DNA of 40,010 nucleotides. Source: an archaeon (lineage in GTDB: Archaea > Thermoproteota > Thermoprotei_A > Marsarchaeales > Marsarchaeaceae). The notes beneath the pieces are model-generated. The model worked only from the letters and a program-made list of their open reading frames with translations. It did no database searches and was not told where the DNA came from. This document shows positions 16,781 through 25,657 of the stretch, in pieces. Each line of letters begins with the position of its first letter. Within the stretch, counting starts at the first letter, position 1. The stretch spans positions 1-40,010 of the forward strand of contig JAKAWJ010000015.1 in NCBI GenBank assembly GCA_021817005.1, read 5' to 3'. The translations under genes and the position numbers were made by a program.

Positions 16781-18304
16781 CTACTCTCTTTCATTCTCCA
16801 TGGCAACTTGCTGGTTTGCCCTTTCAAATGTGACAGAACTCGAGTCTAGTCCATTCCACTTGAGTCTGAATCCGAGCTGCTTTACTACCTCAGTAGAGTC
16901 AAGTCCCCTCGATAGGCAAAACTCGTTGATTGTTTCCAATTTTGGTTCAGGAGCATTCAAAATCCTGCTGATAGTATCCAGCTCATCTTGACTTGCACGG
17001 CGAGGTGTTAACTTACGGGGTGAGGCTTCGGGCGGCGTGCCTTCTTTTACACCCGACTTGTCGCTATCGGGGGGAACTGGGTCTTTATCATAATCGGAAT
17101 TGGCCGCACCTCGCTCTACGCTCTTCAGGTATTCAATGACGGGCGCAAGCGGTACGTCCTTCTCAAAATATATAATTCCTGGGACTTTTGTGAGTGAGGA
17201 ACAGGCGAGTTTGACGTCTGCAGCAACGATTATATGCTGAGAGGAGGCAGTAACAAGCTTGCGGACCTTCTTTTCTATATATTCCTTCGTCCAGAAACCA
17301 ACTATTTCGACATAGACTGTTACTCCACCCTTTCTCAGCGTAAAGTCTGGGAGGAATAAGGACCCCCCCGCGCTCACGGCCGAATCTTCACGGCCTATTT
17401 TCCAGCCAGTTGGAAGCGACTTGAATGCGTAGTAGAACCTTTTTTCAACCTTGCTGTCGAAGGAGGGCCCACCCGAGGTATCCTCGGAAACCGAGGGGTT
17501 TATGCCGAGTAGCCGTGCTTCGTTGCTGTTTAGTTCAAATGTGTTGTAATACCCTCGCGAGCCTGATTCTATCCGAGCTTCAAGTTTCCAGTTCTTTTGG
17601 TTTGCAACTTCCCTGAATAACTGCACAAGTGCCTCCCCGTACTTGCGTGAGGACTTCGACCCCTCTCCCAAGCCATAGAACTTTATCCACACTTCACCCC
17701 CAACTTGAGCTGCATCGTACATCAAGCGTGCTCTTTTGGCAAACCAGGTTATTTTCCTCCAGTTGGCCAGGTTTCTGACGGAGACTGTGCTGGAGCGAAA
17801 AATCAGGGACTCGATGAGCTCAAGGTTGTAAATGGTCAATAGGCTGGTGGCCGCAACCGGCCTATACTTTCGCAGCACGAGTTCTCCCTCCTCGTCTGCC
17901 CACAGCGCCTCTTCGAGTTCGCTGATACTGATACCCAACCTCTCGCTCGACTGCTGGAGCACCTTTTCCCTTTCGGAGCCAGAGACTGGGATTGGGTTTG
18001 CCAGCTGGAAAACTAGGCGTCGTGCTGTTGCAGGATTAGTTCGAAGGCCATCTCTGAGCGCGAAGTCGCATTGTCTCAGTAATAACTCGCTCACTCCCCT
18101 TGAAAACTTATAGTTTTGAGCCAGTCCTTCCAGTCTTGATAGTTCCTTTTGAACTTCTTTTCGGGAATGACCCTCCAGCGAACTTACTGCGGCCTGAAGG
18201 CTTTGGACTAATGCAATATTATCCGGAGTGGGCCGAGCGAAAATCAGTTGTATTTTACCATTCGACCTCCTCATTGGTACAAGCGGTCTGGGGAGCGTGA
18301 GCAC
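16781..18304 (-). CDS. Bax1-type nuclease, partner of XPB (DUF790)
   Basis: This 507-residue protein matches the DUF790/Bax1 family, a structure-specific DNA endonuclease that works with archaeal XPB in repair or transcription-coupled processes. A long helical N-terminal region (about 1-260) is followed by a nuclease core of the PD-(D/E)XK kind. Key residues there are LPDF (Asp320), VEIVGFW (Glu333) and lysines in YIEKKVRKL. A low-complexity proline/charged linker (about 395-440) and a small helical tail end the protein. The start is GTG at 18304, overlapping the last base of the XPB stop codon (TAGTG), so translation is coupled. Adjacency to XPB is the common arrangement in archaea. Confidence 0.85.
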   Translation of the reverse strand: MLTLPRPLVPMRRSNGKIQLIFARPTPDNIALVQSLQAAVSSLEGHSRKEVQKELSRLEGLAQNYKFSRGVSELLLRQCDFALRDGLRTNPATARRLVFQLANPIPVSGSEREKVLQQSSERLGISISELEEALWADEEGELVLRKYRPVAATSLLTIYNLELIESLIFRSSTVSVRNLANWRKITWFAKRARLMYDAAQVGGEVWIKFYGLGEGSKSSRKYGEALVQLFREVANQKNWKLEARIESGSRGYYNTFELNSNEARLLGINPSVSEDTSGGPSFDSKVEKRFYYAFKSLPTGWKIGREDSAVSAGGSLFLPDFTLRKGGVTVYVEIVGFWTKEYIEKKVRKLVTASSQHIIVAADVKLACSSLTKVPGIIYFEKDVPLAPVIEYLKSVERGAANSDYDKDPVPPDSDKSGVKEGTPPEASPRKLTPRRASQDELDTISRILNAPEPKLETINEFCLSRGLDSTEVVKQLGFRLKWNGLDSSSVTFERANQQVAMENERE

Positions 18305-19638
18305 TACCTCTTCCTTCGCGCCGATGTGTTCACTTCCATGGTTCCTCCGGTGACAACTTCAATGAGTCTCGCAATCTTTCCATCCTTTCTTCTAAGTATT
18401 CTCCCCAATCGCTGGATATATTCTCTTTTGCTTCCTGAGCCGCTGAGGATGATGCCGACCGAAGCGTCGGGTACGTCGACTCCCTCGTCGAGCACTTTTG
18501 ATGTGGCAATACATCTGTAGGCTCCGGCCCTGAACATTTCGAGAATCTCTTTCCTCTCGTCTCTGGCGGTGTTATGAGTTATAGCAGGCACGAGGAATTT
18601 TCGACTTATGCTTCCCACGAGATCATTAAACTGTGTAAAGATAATCACTTTTTCACCTTGATATTTTTTCAGGAGACTAGCGAGAACCTTCAATTTTCCG
18701 TCTGCGTTGAACGCAAGCCGCTGGGCGTCTGAGCGCGCAAGAAGGGCTTCTCTAATCTCTCTGTTCCTCCCGCTCAGGATTACCAATCTCTGAAAATCTT
18801 TGGGACTGCGAACGCGAAGTCGATATTTACCTAGCACCGACCGGTATTTCTTGATAAGTCCCTCATAGGCTTCTCTCTCGATGGGATCTAAGGACACGCG
18901 TATTATTTCGGTCTCGAAGTCCGCGAGGTATTTGCCGCTCATTTCGGAATGGGTTGCGGTGTATACTACGGGCCCAACCAGCTGTGGTAATGCTGCGTGA
19001 AGTCCGTCTTCCCTTTCCACTGTTGCAGTTAGCCCGAGACGATAAGGTGCGATCGATGACTTGGCCACCTTGCTGAAGACTGCCGTTGGTAAATGATGAA
19101 CCTCGTCGAATACAAGGAACATGAATTTGTTCCCAAGCTCAGCGTGTCCGATTGAAGCTGAATCGTATGTTGCGACCGTGAGCCCCCCGTATTCTCTCCG
19201 ACCACCACCGAGGACGCTTACCCTCGCTCCGTGGCTCTGAAGTGTCTCCTCCCATTGATCGAGCAAATCTATGGTAGGAACGAGAACGAGAGTCGGGACT
19301 GCTAGCTCAGAGATTGCGCGCACCGCCAGCGCAGTTTTACCGGCTCCAGTCGGCAGTACGAGAACACCCCTTCGGCTGGCTTCCTCCCATTTTGCGAGTG
19401 CTTCCACTTGATAGTCTCTCAGCGTGAGTCTGTCAGTAAAGTGTGGAGCTTCCATTGCTTGTATGACGCTGTCCGAAAAGCTGATGTTATTTTCTTCCAA
19501 AAATTTCCTCATTCTGGGATAGTTAATAGCTTCGCAAACGTACGCAGCCAGTTTGGTGTCCCACTTTGAAAATTTCGGCGCTGTTGTCGAGCCCCTCAGG
19601 AGTAGGAGCCCTGCTGAATAACTCAGGCTAGTGATCAA
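18304..19638 (-). CDS. XPB-type DNA helicase
   Basis: This 444-residue superfamily 2 helicase has a short N-terminal damage-recognition-like domain (1-65). It then shows LPTGAGKT (95-102), the DEVH box (178-181), the XPB-specific RED motif in VEREDG (Arg209-Glu210-Asp211), and the C-terminal RecA motif ending YIQRLGRILRRKDGK. Archaeal XPB unwinds or translocates on DNA and pairs with the Bax1 nuclease encoded directly downstream. The start is TTG at 19638; the frame is open only 19 codons further upstream and offers no better start. No convincing TATA box was found at leaderless distance, so a leader is likely. Confidence 0.9.
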   Translation of the reverse strand: MITSLSYSAGLLLLRGSTTAPKFSKWDTKLAAYVCEAINYPRMRKFLEENNISFSDSVIQAMEAPHFTDRLTLRDYQVEALAKWEEASRRGVLVLPTGAGKTALAVRAISELAVPTLVLVPTIDLLDQWEETLQSHGARVSVLGGGRREYGGLTVATYDSASIGHAELGNKFMFLVFDEVHHLPTAVFSKVAKSSIAPYRLGLTATVEREDGLHAALPQLVGPVVYTATHSEMSGKYLADFETEIIRVSLDPIEREAYEGLIKKYRSVLGKYRLRVRSPKDFQRLVILSGRNREIREALLARSDAQRLAFNADGKLKVLASLLKKYQGEKVIIFTQFNDLVGSISRKFLVPAITHNTARDERKEILEMFRAGAYRCIATSKVLDEGVDVPDASVGIILSGSGSKREYIQRLGRILRRKDGKIARLIEVVTGGTMEVNTSARRKR

Positions 19639-20222
19639 GTCAGCGTCTACCCCTAGAAGGCCCGACGAAGGTAAGTCTTCCGCGGAGGCTCACTGTTTCA
19701 GACCCGTGAAAGCTGGCACTAGGCGCTCCACTGCCCACTGAGCATTTTTTGCCGAAGAGCAAACAAATACGAGTTATTTGCAGTGGAAACTTGCACATGA
19801 ATTCGGACTTGCTACTGAAGCAACGCGAAGTTGTTCGTTGCTGACTATTTCCATGGTGCAACTTCAGGCTACCTCTTGTGAGCCAAGCCCGCGGATTTGG
19901 ATCAAGTCCATAGCCCAGACTTAAGTAATCTCTTTGTACGGTACAGCTTTCTGGCTAAGGAAAAAATCCTCCGAGGACTTGGCAGCACTTTGTACGATCG
20001 GCCGGTGAGCCGAATTTGACGGATGCTCACAGCTTTTGATCAGTTCGGCTCTGCCCAAATTAGTTTCGCGTCAACAGCGTCTGGTAATGGCTCTTAAAGC
20101 AATATTATCAGATATCCTTAATAGGGGGCTAAGGGAACTATAGGGTACTGTCAAATCACCGGTTGAGGACGGGTTTACAATTATGTTGTCCGCCCGCGAC
20201 CGCGTGCGGACGGTAAAATATC
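19639..20222. other. 584-base divergent gap between XPB and the DEAD-box helicase
   Basis: No gene is supported here; a 73-residue minus-strand frame (19640-19861) is rich in Cys and Ser and looks like chance. AT-rich elements at 19918-19926 and 20115-20123 (tccttaata) resemble TATA boxes on the plus strand. The second would give the DEAD-box mRNA a 5' leader of about 75 nt. A gtacggtac palindrome at 19936-19944 resembles the one beside the TrmB-like promoter. The block 20006-20031 contains a 6-bp stem gtgagc/gctcac. Confidence 0.35.
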
Positions 20223-21353
20223 ATGCAAAGTATGGACGTAACGGAGCACAAAAAAAGTGGCTTCGATATATTCGGTTTAGACGCAAACGTAGCAAAGGGG
20301 GTAGTCGGCGCTGGCTATACGGTCCCCACAGAAGTCCAGGAGGAGGTAATTCCGCTCCTGATGAATCTGAACAACGTCTTGGTGCAGTCCAAGACGGGAA
20401 CTGGGAAGACGGCGTCCTTTGCAATCCCAATTCTTCACAGGCTCCGAACTGGCATTGGCCCGCATCTTGTACTTGCGCCCACCCGGGAACTTGCAGAGCA
20501 AGTGGCCGGGGAATTCCAGAGGCTTGGATTTTACTCCAGAGTAAGAGTGGTTACTCTCATCGGCGGTTTGTCGATAAATCCTCAGTTTGATTCCCTCAGG
20601 CGGGGTTATGATGTGATAGTGGGCACACCCGGCAGGATCCTTGACCACGTGTCCCGCGGCAGCCTCAAGCTTGAGAATTTCAAAACGGTGATCGTTGATG
20701 AGGCGGACCGAATGCTGGATATGGGTTTCATTGACGATGTCGACAGAATCTTAAGAGGTGCAAGAAACTTTGACCTTATAGGACTATTTTCGGCAACGAT
20801 TCCGCCGGAAGTCGAAAGGTTGGCCAACCGCTACGCCGTTGACTTTCGCACTGTGAGGTTAGGGGCCGATGAATTCAATGTGGAGACAATCTCTCACTTC
20901 GCGCTAGACGTCGGAAGTGACGCGGCTAAGGAGCGCGAACTAGAGCGAATCCTTCGCGAAGAACGAGCGAGCAAAACTTTGATCTTTACGGCCACGAAGA
21001 GAAGGTCTGAACGTTTGGGCCGCGCCCTTTCTGCGAAGGGCTATCGAGTGGGATGGATGAATGGTGATCTTTCGCAGGCCCAGCGAAATAAGGTGCTTTC
21101 GATGTTTCGCAAAGGGCACATCAGCATGTTGGTGGCGACTGATGTGGCCGCAAGGGGTCTTGATGTTAATGGAATAGAGCGCGTTATAAACTACGACATT
21201 CCGATGGAGCCATTGACCTATGTTCACAGGATCGGAAGGACTGGCAGAATGGGAAAGAGCGGCAAGGCGTTCAGCCTAGTGTCACCGCGCGACCGGCAAG
21301 CCTTTTCGGACATTGAAGTAAAACTGAACAGAAAAATCCCAAGCTTGCGCTAG
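20223..21353 (+). CDS. DEAD-box ATP-dependent RNA helicase
   Basis: This 376-residue cytosolic helicase contains every core motif. They are the Q-motif region GYTVPTEVQ, motif I SKTGTGKT, Ia APTRELAEQ, Ib TPGRILDH, II DEAD, III SAT, IV LIFTATKRRSE, V ATDVAARGLDV and VI HRIGRTGRMG. It ends shortly after the second RecA domain, without the basic tail seen in many bacterial homologues. Such minimal proteins act in RNA unwinding, ribosome assembly or cold adaptation. The start is ATG at 20223, with ATG 20232 a possible alternative. Nearest promoter-like elements lie 40-110 nt upstream, so unlike most lead genes here it probably has a 5' leader. Confidence 0.92.
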   Translation: MQSMDVTEHKKSGFDIFGLDANVAKGVVGAGYTVPTEVQEEVIPLLMNLNNVLVQSKTGTGKTASFAIPILHRLRTGIGPHLVLAPTRELAEQVAGEFQRLGFYSRVRVVTLIGGLSINPQFDSLRRGYDVIVGTPGRILDHVSRGSLKLENFKTVIVDEADRMLDMGFIDDVDRILRGARNFDLIGLFSATIPPEVERLANRYAVDFRTVRLGADEFNVETISHFALDVGSDAAKERELERILREERASKTLIFTATKRRSERLGRALSAKGYRVGWMNGDLSQAQRNKVLSMFRKGHISMLVATDVAARGLDVNGIERVINYDIPMEPLTYVHRIGRTGRMGKSGKAFSLVSPRDRQAFSDIEVKLNRKIPSLR

Positions 21354-21421
21354 CCTCAAGCTGGTAGCCGTATTCCAGGGCATGTCTGCGGGCGGTTATA
21401 ATTCCGAAATTCGAGGATGGG

Positions 21422-21446
21422 CAGGTCTCAAGTGCATAAAGACCTG
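21422..21446. repeat. stem-loop after the DEAD-box helicase gene
   Basis: The arms caggtct (21422-21428) and agacctg (21440-21446) form a 7-bp stem with an 11-nt loop. It lies about 70 bases after the helicase stop and about 50 before the next TATA box, so it may be a termination or 3'-end element. No T-run follows on the plus strand. Confidence 0.3.
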
Positions 21447-21525
21447 TCATCTCATTACATGACCTAAACGCGCAATGTCGCGGCCCGGACGACCTGCCTA
21501 AATACGCCCTGCGACCGAGAGCATC

Positions 21526-23049
21526 ATGGCAGGCAGTCAGAGCCAAAAAAAAGATCGCGTTGTGATAACCGGCACTGATCTGACGGTCGAAGTAGTGTCA
21601 AGAATTGCGCTTGGGCAGGCGACTGTCGAACTCTCAGCTAGTGCGCTCCAAAACGTGGCGCGATGCCGAGATTACGTAGCTCGACTCATGCGTGAGGGAA
21701 GGAAGGTATATGGGGTTACCACTGGTTTCGGGTCACTTGCCTCCAGGAGTGTCCAACCCGAGCTCGCGACCGAACTTCAGAAGAATCTTGTAAGGAGCCA
21801 CTCGACGGGAGTCGGTGACCCTCTTCCGCAAGCGATCGTTAGGGCAGCAATGGTGCTTCGACTGAATACCTTGGCTAGAGGACACTCCGGAATATCTGTA
21901 GACGCTCTTTTGCTCCTGAACGAGTGCCTTAACAGGGGGATAACTCCCTTCGTACCTGAACACGGTTCGCTGGGCGCATCCGGAGATCTAGCTCCCCTTT
22001 CTCATGTGGCGCTCACCCTTCTCGGCGAAGGAACTGTGCACTTTCAGGGTTCATGGTCGAGCACGTCTGAAGTGTTTTCTAGAGAAGGACTGCTGCCTGT
22101 CTCGCTCGGCCCGAAGGAAGGACTCGCGCTTGTGAACGGAACTCAAATGACTTCTGCCCTGGGGTGTCTGGGCGTTGTTTCCGCGGACAACCTGATTCGT
22201 GCTTTCGAGAATGCAGGGGCCCTTACAATTGAGGCGCTCGGGGCGGGAGCAGAGGCGTTTGACAAAAGGATTCAGCTACTGAGGCCCATACCGGGGCAAG
22301 TTGAGTCTGCTGAATATATGAGGAGTCTACTGCGCGGAAGCAATTCAACTGGAGCGATGCTTCGAGTTCAGGAGCCCTACAGCATCCGATGCATACCCCA
22401 GGTACACGGGGCGGCCAGAGAGGCCCTCAGATTCGCAGAAGAAATTCTCACGATTGACATTAACTCAGTCAGCGACAATCCTTTGCTCTTTCCTGATGAG
22501 AACATGGCGCTGAGCGGAGGGAACTTTCATGCTCAGGCTGTAGCAATGGCACTCGACACTCTTGCTATTGCGCTTGTCCCAATAGCAAATCTTTCAGAGA
22601 GAAGAGTAGAACGAATATTAAACCCCGTTTACAGCGGCCTCCCCGCCTTTCTTGCTACTGAAGGAGGTCTGAATTCTGGCTATATGGTCACGCAATACAC
22701 CGCTGCTTCGCTCCTAGCCGAATCGCGCATTCTTTCGCACCCAGCGAGCGTCGACACGGCGTCCGTGTCCGCTGGTCAGGAAGACCATGCCAGTATGGGA
22801 ATGGCCTCTGGCAAGAAGTTACTTCGTGTTGAACGGAATTTATGGTACGTTGCAGCGATTGAGTCGATGTGCGCTGCGCGGGCGGCTGAGCTGGCAAACA
22901 GAGTGTCCGGGCTTGGTCCCGCCTCCCGAGCTATGTATGAAAGAGTGCGCAGCGTGGTTCCGCAAACAGACAAAGACATTGTTTTGGGCCCCCTAATCGA
23001 AGAACTTGCGCGCGTCATTGCAGGTCCTTCGGTAGGCTGGTGGCTCTGA
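21526..23049 (+). CDS. hutH: histidine ammonia-lyase
   Basis: This 507-residue protein should convert L-histidine to trans-urocanate and ammonia. The Ala151-Ser152-Gly153 triad in GSLGASGDLAPL forms the MIO prosthetic group, and YGVTTGFG (62-69) supplies the catalytic Tyr. The histidine-type residues are His92 in LVRSHSTG and Glu in GQEDHASMG; phenylalanine lyases differ at these sites. Length is normal. ATG at 21526 lies about 25 nt after a TATA-like element (cctaaatac, 21497-21505), so the mRNA is probably leaderless. No urocanase, imidazolonepropionase or other hut gene is in the window, so the rest of the pathway must be elsewhere or urocanate has another fate. Confidence 0.92.
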   Translation: MAGSQSQKKDRVVITGTDLTVEVVSRIALGQATVELSASALQNVARCRDYVARLMREGRKVYGVTTGFGSLASRSVQPELATELQKNLVRSHSTGVGDPLPQAIVRAAMVLRLNTLARGHSGISVDALLLLNECLNRGITPFVPEHGSLGASGDLAPLSHVALTLLGEGTVHFQGSWSSTSEVFSREGLLPVSLGPKEGLALVNGTQMTSALGCLGVVSADNLIRAFENAGALTIEALGAGAEAFDKRIQLLRPIPGQVESAEYMRSLLRGSNSTGAMLRVQEPYSIRCIPQVHGAAREALRFAEEILTIDINSVSDNPLLFPDENMALSGGNFHAQAVAMALDTLAIALVPIANLSERRVERILNPVYSGLPAFLATEGGLNSGYMVTQYTAASLLAESRILSHPASVDTASVSAGQEDHASMGMASGKKLLRVERNLWYVAAIESMCAARAAELANRVSGLGPASRAMYERVRSVVPQTDKDIVLGPLIEELARVIAGPSVGWWL

Positions 23050-23067
23050 GGCCTCAGGTATGACAAG

Positions 23068-23457
23068 CTACAGTCGGGAGAACTTGCTCTTTTCAGCAGA
23101 AATGTTGAAATTCCTGATAAGGTAGGCGCCTGGCGTAGTTGCGTTCGGTACCGTATCCACGTCGAAATTCAGCTCAAACTTGGCATCCTTATTCCTCCCG
23201 GAGAGTATTACATGGAAGTCTCCTCGGGGCCCCTTTTTTGCCAAAGCGCTATTTGCTTTGAGGCCAAGTCCACGGTCGCGCGCCCAAAACCAGGCTTCCA
23301 CCTCACGCGTTGAATACTGAATCAACTCGTCTAAGCTGCCGGTTCTTTTGTCGGAGATAAACTTCGGCATCAACGATTTCTTGCACTCCTTTGTCAGGCG
23401 ATCTATGTAGATGTAGGCTTTCTCGACCAACTCTTTGGCAGACTGCGGGTCGGTCAT
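23068..23457 (-). CDS. conserved-looking small protein of unknown function
   Basis: This 129-residue cytosolic protein is not recognised. The N-terminal half is predicted helical (AKELVEKAYIYIDRLTKECK; about 5-65) with aromatic residues in REVEAWFWARDRG. The C-terminal half has beta-strand character (FHVILSGRNKDAKFELNFDV; about 80-120). The ATG at 23457 is the natural start; a possible TATA element (CCTAAAAAG on the minus strand, near 23500-23510) would leave about 20 nt of leader. It converges with the histidine ammonia-lyase, 18 bases apart. Confidence 0.6.
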   Translation of the reverse strand: MTDPQSAKELVEKAYIYIDRLTKECKKSLMPKFISDKRTGSLDELIQYSTREVEAWFWARDRGLGLKANSALAKKGPRGDFHVILSGRNKDAKFELNFDVDTVPNATTPGAYLIRNFNISAEKSKFSRL

Positions 23458-23645
23458 TGTGTTTCAGTTTCCCCTTGTTTCCTTACCCATCAGGAACAAT
23501 CTCTTTTTAGGTTTGTGAGTATATACAAGTGGAACCTTGGAATCTTCCGTATTCACTTGAAAGCGCTCCTAACTAGCGTAATAGAACCTAAAATGACTCA
23601 GCATTCTTTTCCCGTATCACGTTGACAATAACAAATTCAGCGATA

Positions 23646-24641
23646 TCATTTCATACTAAGTCTCGAACGTGCCAGCTGTGCGCCTTTGACCATTGTGGAC
23701 AACTTGGAGAACGCTACATCCCTTGCCAGGAGTTTTAACCCGCAATCCGGATTAACATGAACTTTAGATTCTCCGAAAAGCTCAACCCCACGAGAAATCG
23801 CAGCTGCAACTTCTTCTGGCTTCTCGACTCTCGGGTTGTGAACGTCAATAACCCCTAGTCCAATCTCGTACTTTGGAGCACTTTTCGCAAACAAATCAAG
23901 GTCGTGGAATTTTCGGTTGGCAAATTCGAGCGCGAATTGCGACACATGTATCTCATTAAGGTACGGAATCAGCGATGAATAGTCACCGTAGCAAATATGA
24001 ATCCCAATTTTGGCGCCTATGTTTGAAACGGCCCGATTTATCACTTTTATCGCCCAATCGAGTTCATTAGCATGAGTCGAAAGCGCAGGTTCGTCAATCT
24101 GAATGAACTTCGCCCCATTGCTTTCGAGGTCTCGGATCTCGGCGTTGACAACCTTGGCGAGGTCTTCAGCCAGTTCCTGCTTCGACGAGTAGAATTCATT
24201 ATATGACCAGTCGGAAAGGGTATACGGTCCTGTGATTGTAACTTTTATTCGTTTGGTCGTCGAACGCCTCGTGAAGAGAAATTCATCACGCAGGATTGGG
24301 TGGGGCCGACTTATCCTATTAACGACGGCGGGTTTGTTGTAGTGGGCCGTTCCCCACACTCTCACGTCGCCATAGAAAACAAAGCCCTTGAGCCGCTCGG
24401 CAAAGAATTCAATCATTTCATCCCTGCGCATTTCCCCATCCGTTAGGGAGTCGACTCCGGCAAGCTCGTGTTCTTTGATGGTGATGAGTGCCGCATCGTC
24501 CATGACAGAATCCAACTCTGCAGAAGTGATTTCTCCCCTTCGGCGAGAGCCTATGGCCTCTCTCAGCCATACAGGGCGTGGGTAGCTCCCAATCACACTA
24601 GTCGGTATCAGATGTTCAGGAGACGATGTGTCAATGTTCAT
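23646..24641 (-). CDS. methionine synthase, catalytic MetE-type domain
   Basis: This 331-residue TIM-barrel protein corresponds to the C-terminal, zinc-binding half of cobalamin-independent methionine synthase. Zn ligands are visible as His215 and Cys217 in HICYGD, Glu239 in LEFANR and Cys300 in VNPDCGLKLL; the homocysteine region has IDEPALSTH (182-190). It transfers a methyl group to homocysteine. In archaea such core proteins are folate-independent or use other donors, and the donor here is not known. ATG at 24641 overlaps the stop of the upstream MetE-like gene (ATGA), so the two are translationally coupled and probably form a complex. Confidence 0.85.
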   Translation of the reverse strand: MNIDTSSPEHLIPTSVIGSYPRPVWLREAIGSRRRGEITSAELDSVMDDAALITIKEHELAGVDSLTDGEMRRDEMIEFFAERLKGFVFYGDVRVWGTAHYNKPAVVNRISRPHPILRDEFLFTRRSTTKRIKVTITGPYTLSDWSYNEFYSSKQELAEDLAKVVNAEIRDLESNGAKFIQIDEPALSTHANELDWAIKVINRAVSNIGAKIGIHICYGDYSSLIPYLNEIHVSQFALEFANRKFHDLDLFAKSAPKYEIGLGVIDVHNPRVEKPEEVAAAISRGVELFGESKVHVNPDCGLKLLARDVAFSKLSTMVKGAQLARSRLSMK

Positions 24642-25645
24642 TGACTATTCAACTTCTCTGCGGCCCCAAGTATGGTCACTTTCCTGCGACCAACAGATTC
24701 TGGCAGAAGATCCAAGGAGCCATTATTTGAAATCGAGCACACTTTAAGATTGTTTTTCTTGGCAAGGCTGATCGCTCGTTTGATGTCTCGCTTTCGCTCT
24801 AAGAGAGTGTTTCTGCAGTCGATCAGACCCAAACTCAAGGCCATACCCCTCGCGTAGGGACCGATTTCCTTGAACACGTCTGAGATGATTTTAATCCAGC
24901 CCTCCCAATCTTTAACGTTTGAACCACCGTGCAGTGTGGTAGAACTGACATCAATGGATACTGGGGCAGGGTTAAGTTGGGAAAGCATCCGGAGTGTAAG
25001 CGGATTCGGGCGCGAGTAAGGAATGGTAAACCAGAGTTTTTGCCCAATATCAGCGGTAAATTTGCTGTACGTCGGCAACAGCTTTTCCAGGCTTTCCGGT
25101 GTCGCAAATCCCATGGCGGGATCACAGACTTGAATGCCCTTCAGTCCTAATCTAACTATTGTGTCAAGCTCAGCCCTTAGTGCAACGGCGAGATCATCCA
25201 GAAGAGTTGCAAACGAGGAGTAATAACGATTTTCACAGAGCTTTGCAAATGTGAGCGGACCCGGTATGAATCCTCTGAGCTTGCTGTTTCCTCCAAACCT
25301 TAGGCTCTTTTTCCAGAACTGCAAAGTGGATGAGTGTTCAAAAGATATTTTTCCCTTGATCAGTGGTTTTCTGTAGTAGGCGTTATTGTCAAAGAAGCGC
25401 ATCAGCCCGTTGGTTTCAACGCCCTTCAGACCACCGCGAGTAAAAGGCTGAAGCAGGTCATCCCAGTTGTATAGGCCATCAGAAATTATGTCGATACCCG
25501 CTTTCGACTGGAATTCCATGCACTCCTTGGTCTTCGCATCTATTCGTTTTGTTAACTCTACAAGGGTAACGCTGCCGTGGTTATACCCATTCTTGACCTC
25601 GATAAGGTCTCCCATCGGAAAACCGTCGTTGACTGCAGTTTGCAC
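24638..25645 (-). CDS. MetE-like paralogue lacking the zinc site
   Basis: This protein of about 335 residues has the MetE fold (SDGLYNWDDLLQPFTRGG, RGFIPGPLTFAKL, IQVCDPAMGFATPE). The zinc ligands are replaced: the HxC position reads TIP and the NPDCGLKLL position reads NNGSLDLLP. It therefore resembles the non-catalytic N-terminal half of full-length MetE, supplied as a separate gene beside the catalytic half, and may bind the methyl donor or stabilise the partner. GTG at 25645 is preferred to GTG at 25654 because GAGGTG (25652-25657) is the ribosome site and covers the first GTG. It overlaps its partner by four bases and follows the MTHFR-like gene closely. Confidence 0.78.
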   Translation of the reverse strand: MQTAVNDGFPMGDLIEVKNGYNHGSVTLVELTKRIDAKTKECMEFQSKAGIDIISDGLYNWDDLLQPFTRGGLKGVETNGLMRFFDNNAYYRKPLIKGKISFEHSSTLQFWKKSLRFGGNSKLRGFIPGPLTFAKLCENRYYSSFATLLDDLAVALRAELDTIVRLGLKGIQVCDPAMGFATPESLEKLLPTYSKFTADIGQKLWFTIPYSRPNPLTLRMLSQLNPAPVSIDVSSTTLHGGSNVKDWEGWIKIISDVFKEIGPYARGMALSLGLIDCRNTLLERKRDIKRAISLAKKNNLKVCSISNNGSLDLLPESVGRRKVTILGAAEKLNSQ

Positions 25646-25657
25646 ACGTTGCACCTC

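Noticed and set aside
19640-19861. 73-residue minus-strand frame upstream of XPB
   Set aside because: Rich in Cys, Ser and Arg without any fold-like pattern, and no promoter or ribosome site; most likely chance.
19936-19944. gtacggtac palindrome resembling gtacagtac near the TrmB-like promoter
   Set aside because: The pattern GTACNGTAC is expected about once by chance in 40 kb, so two copies do not establish a regulon.
20183-20590. 135-residue frame beginning just before the DEAD-box helicase
   Set aside because: It runs in another frame of the helicase gene and gives a basic, low-complexity product.
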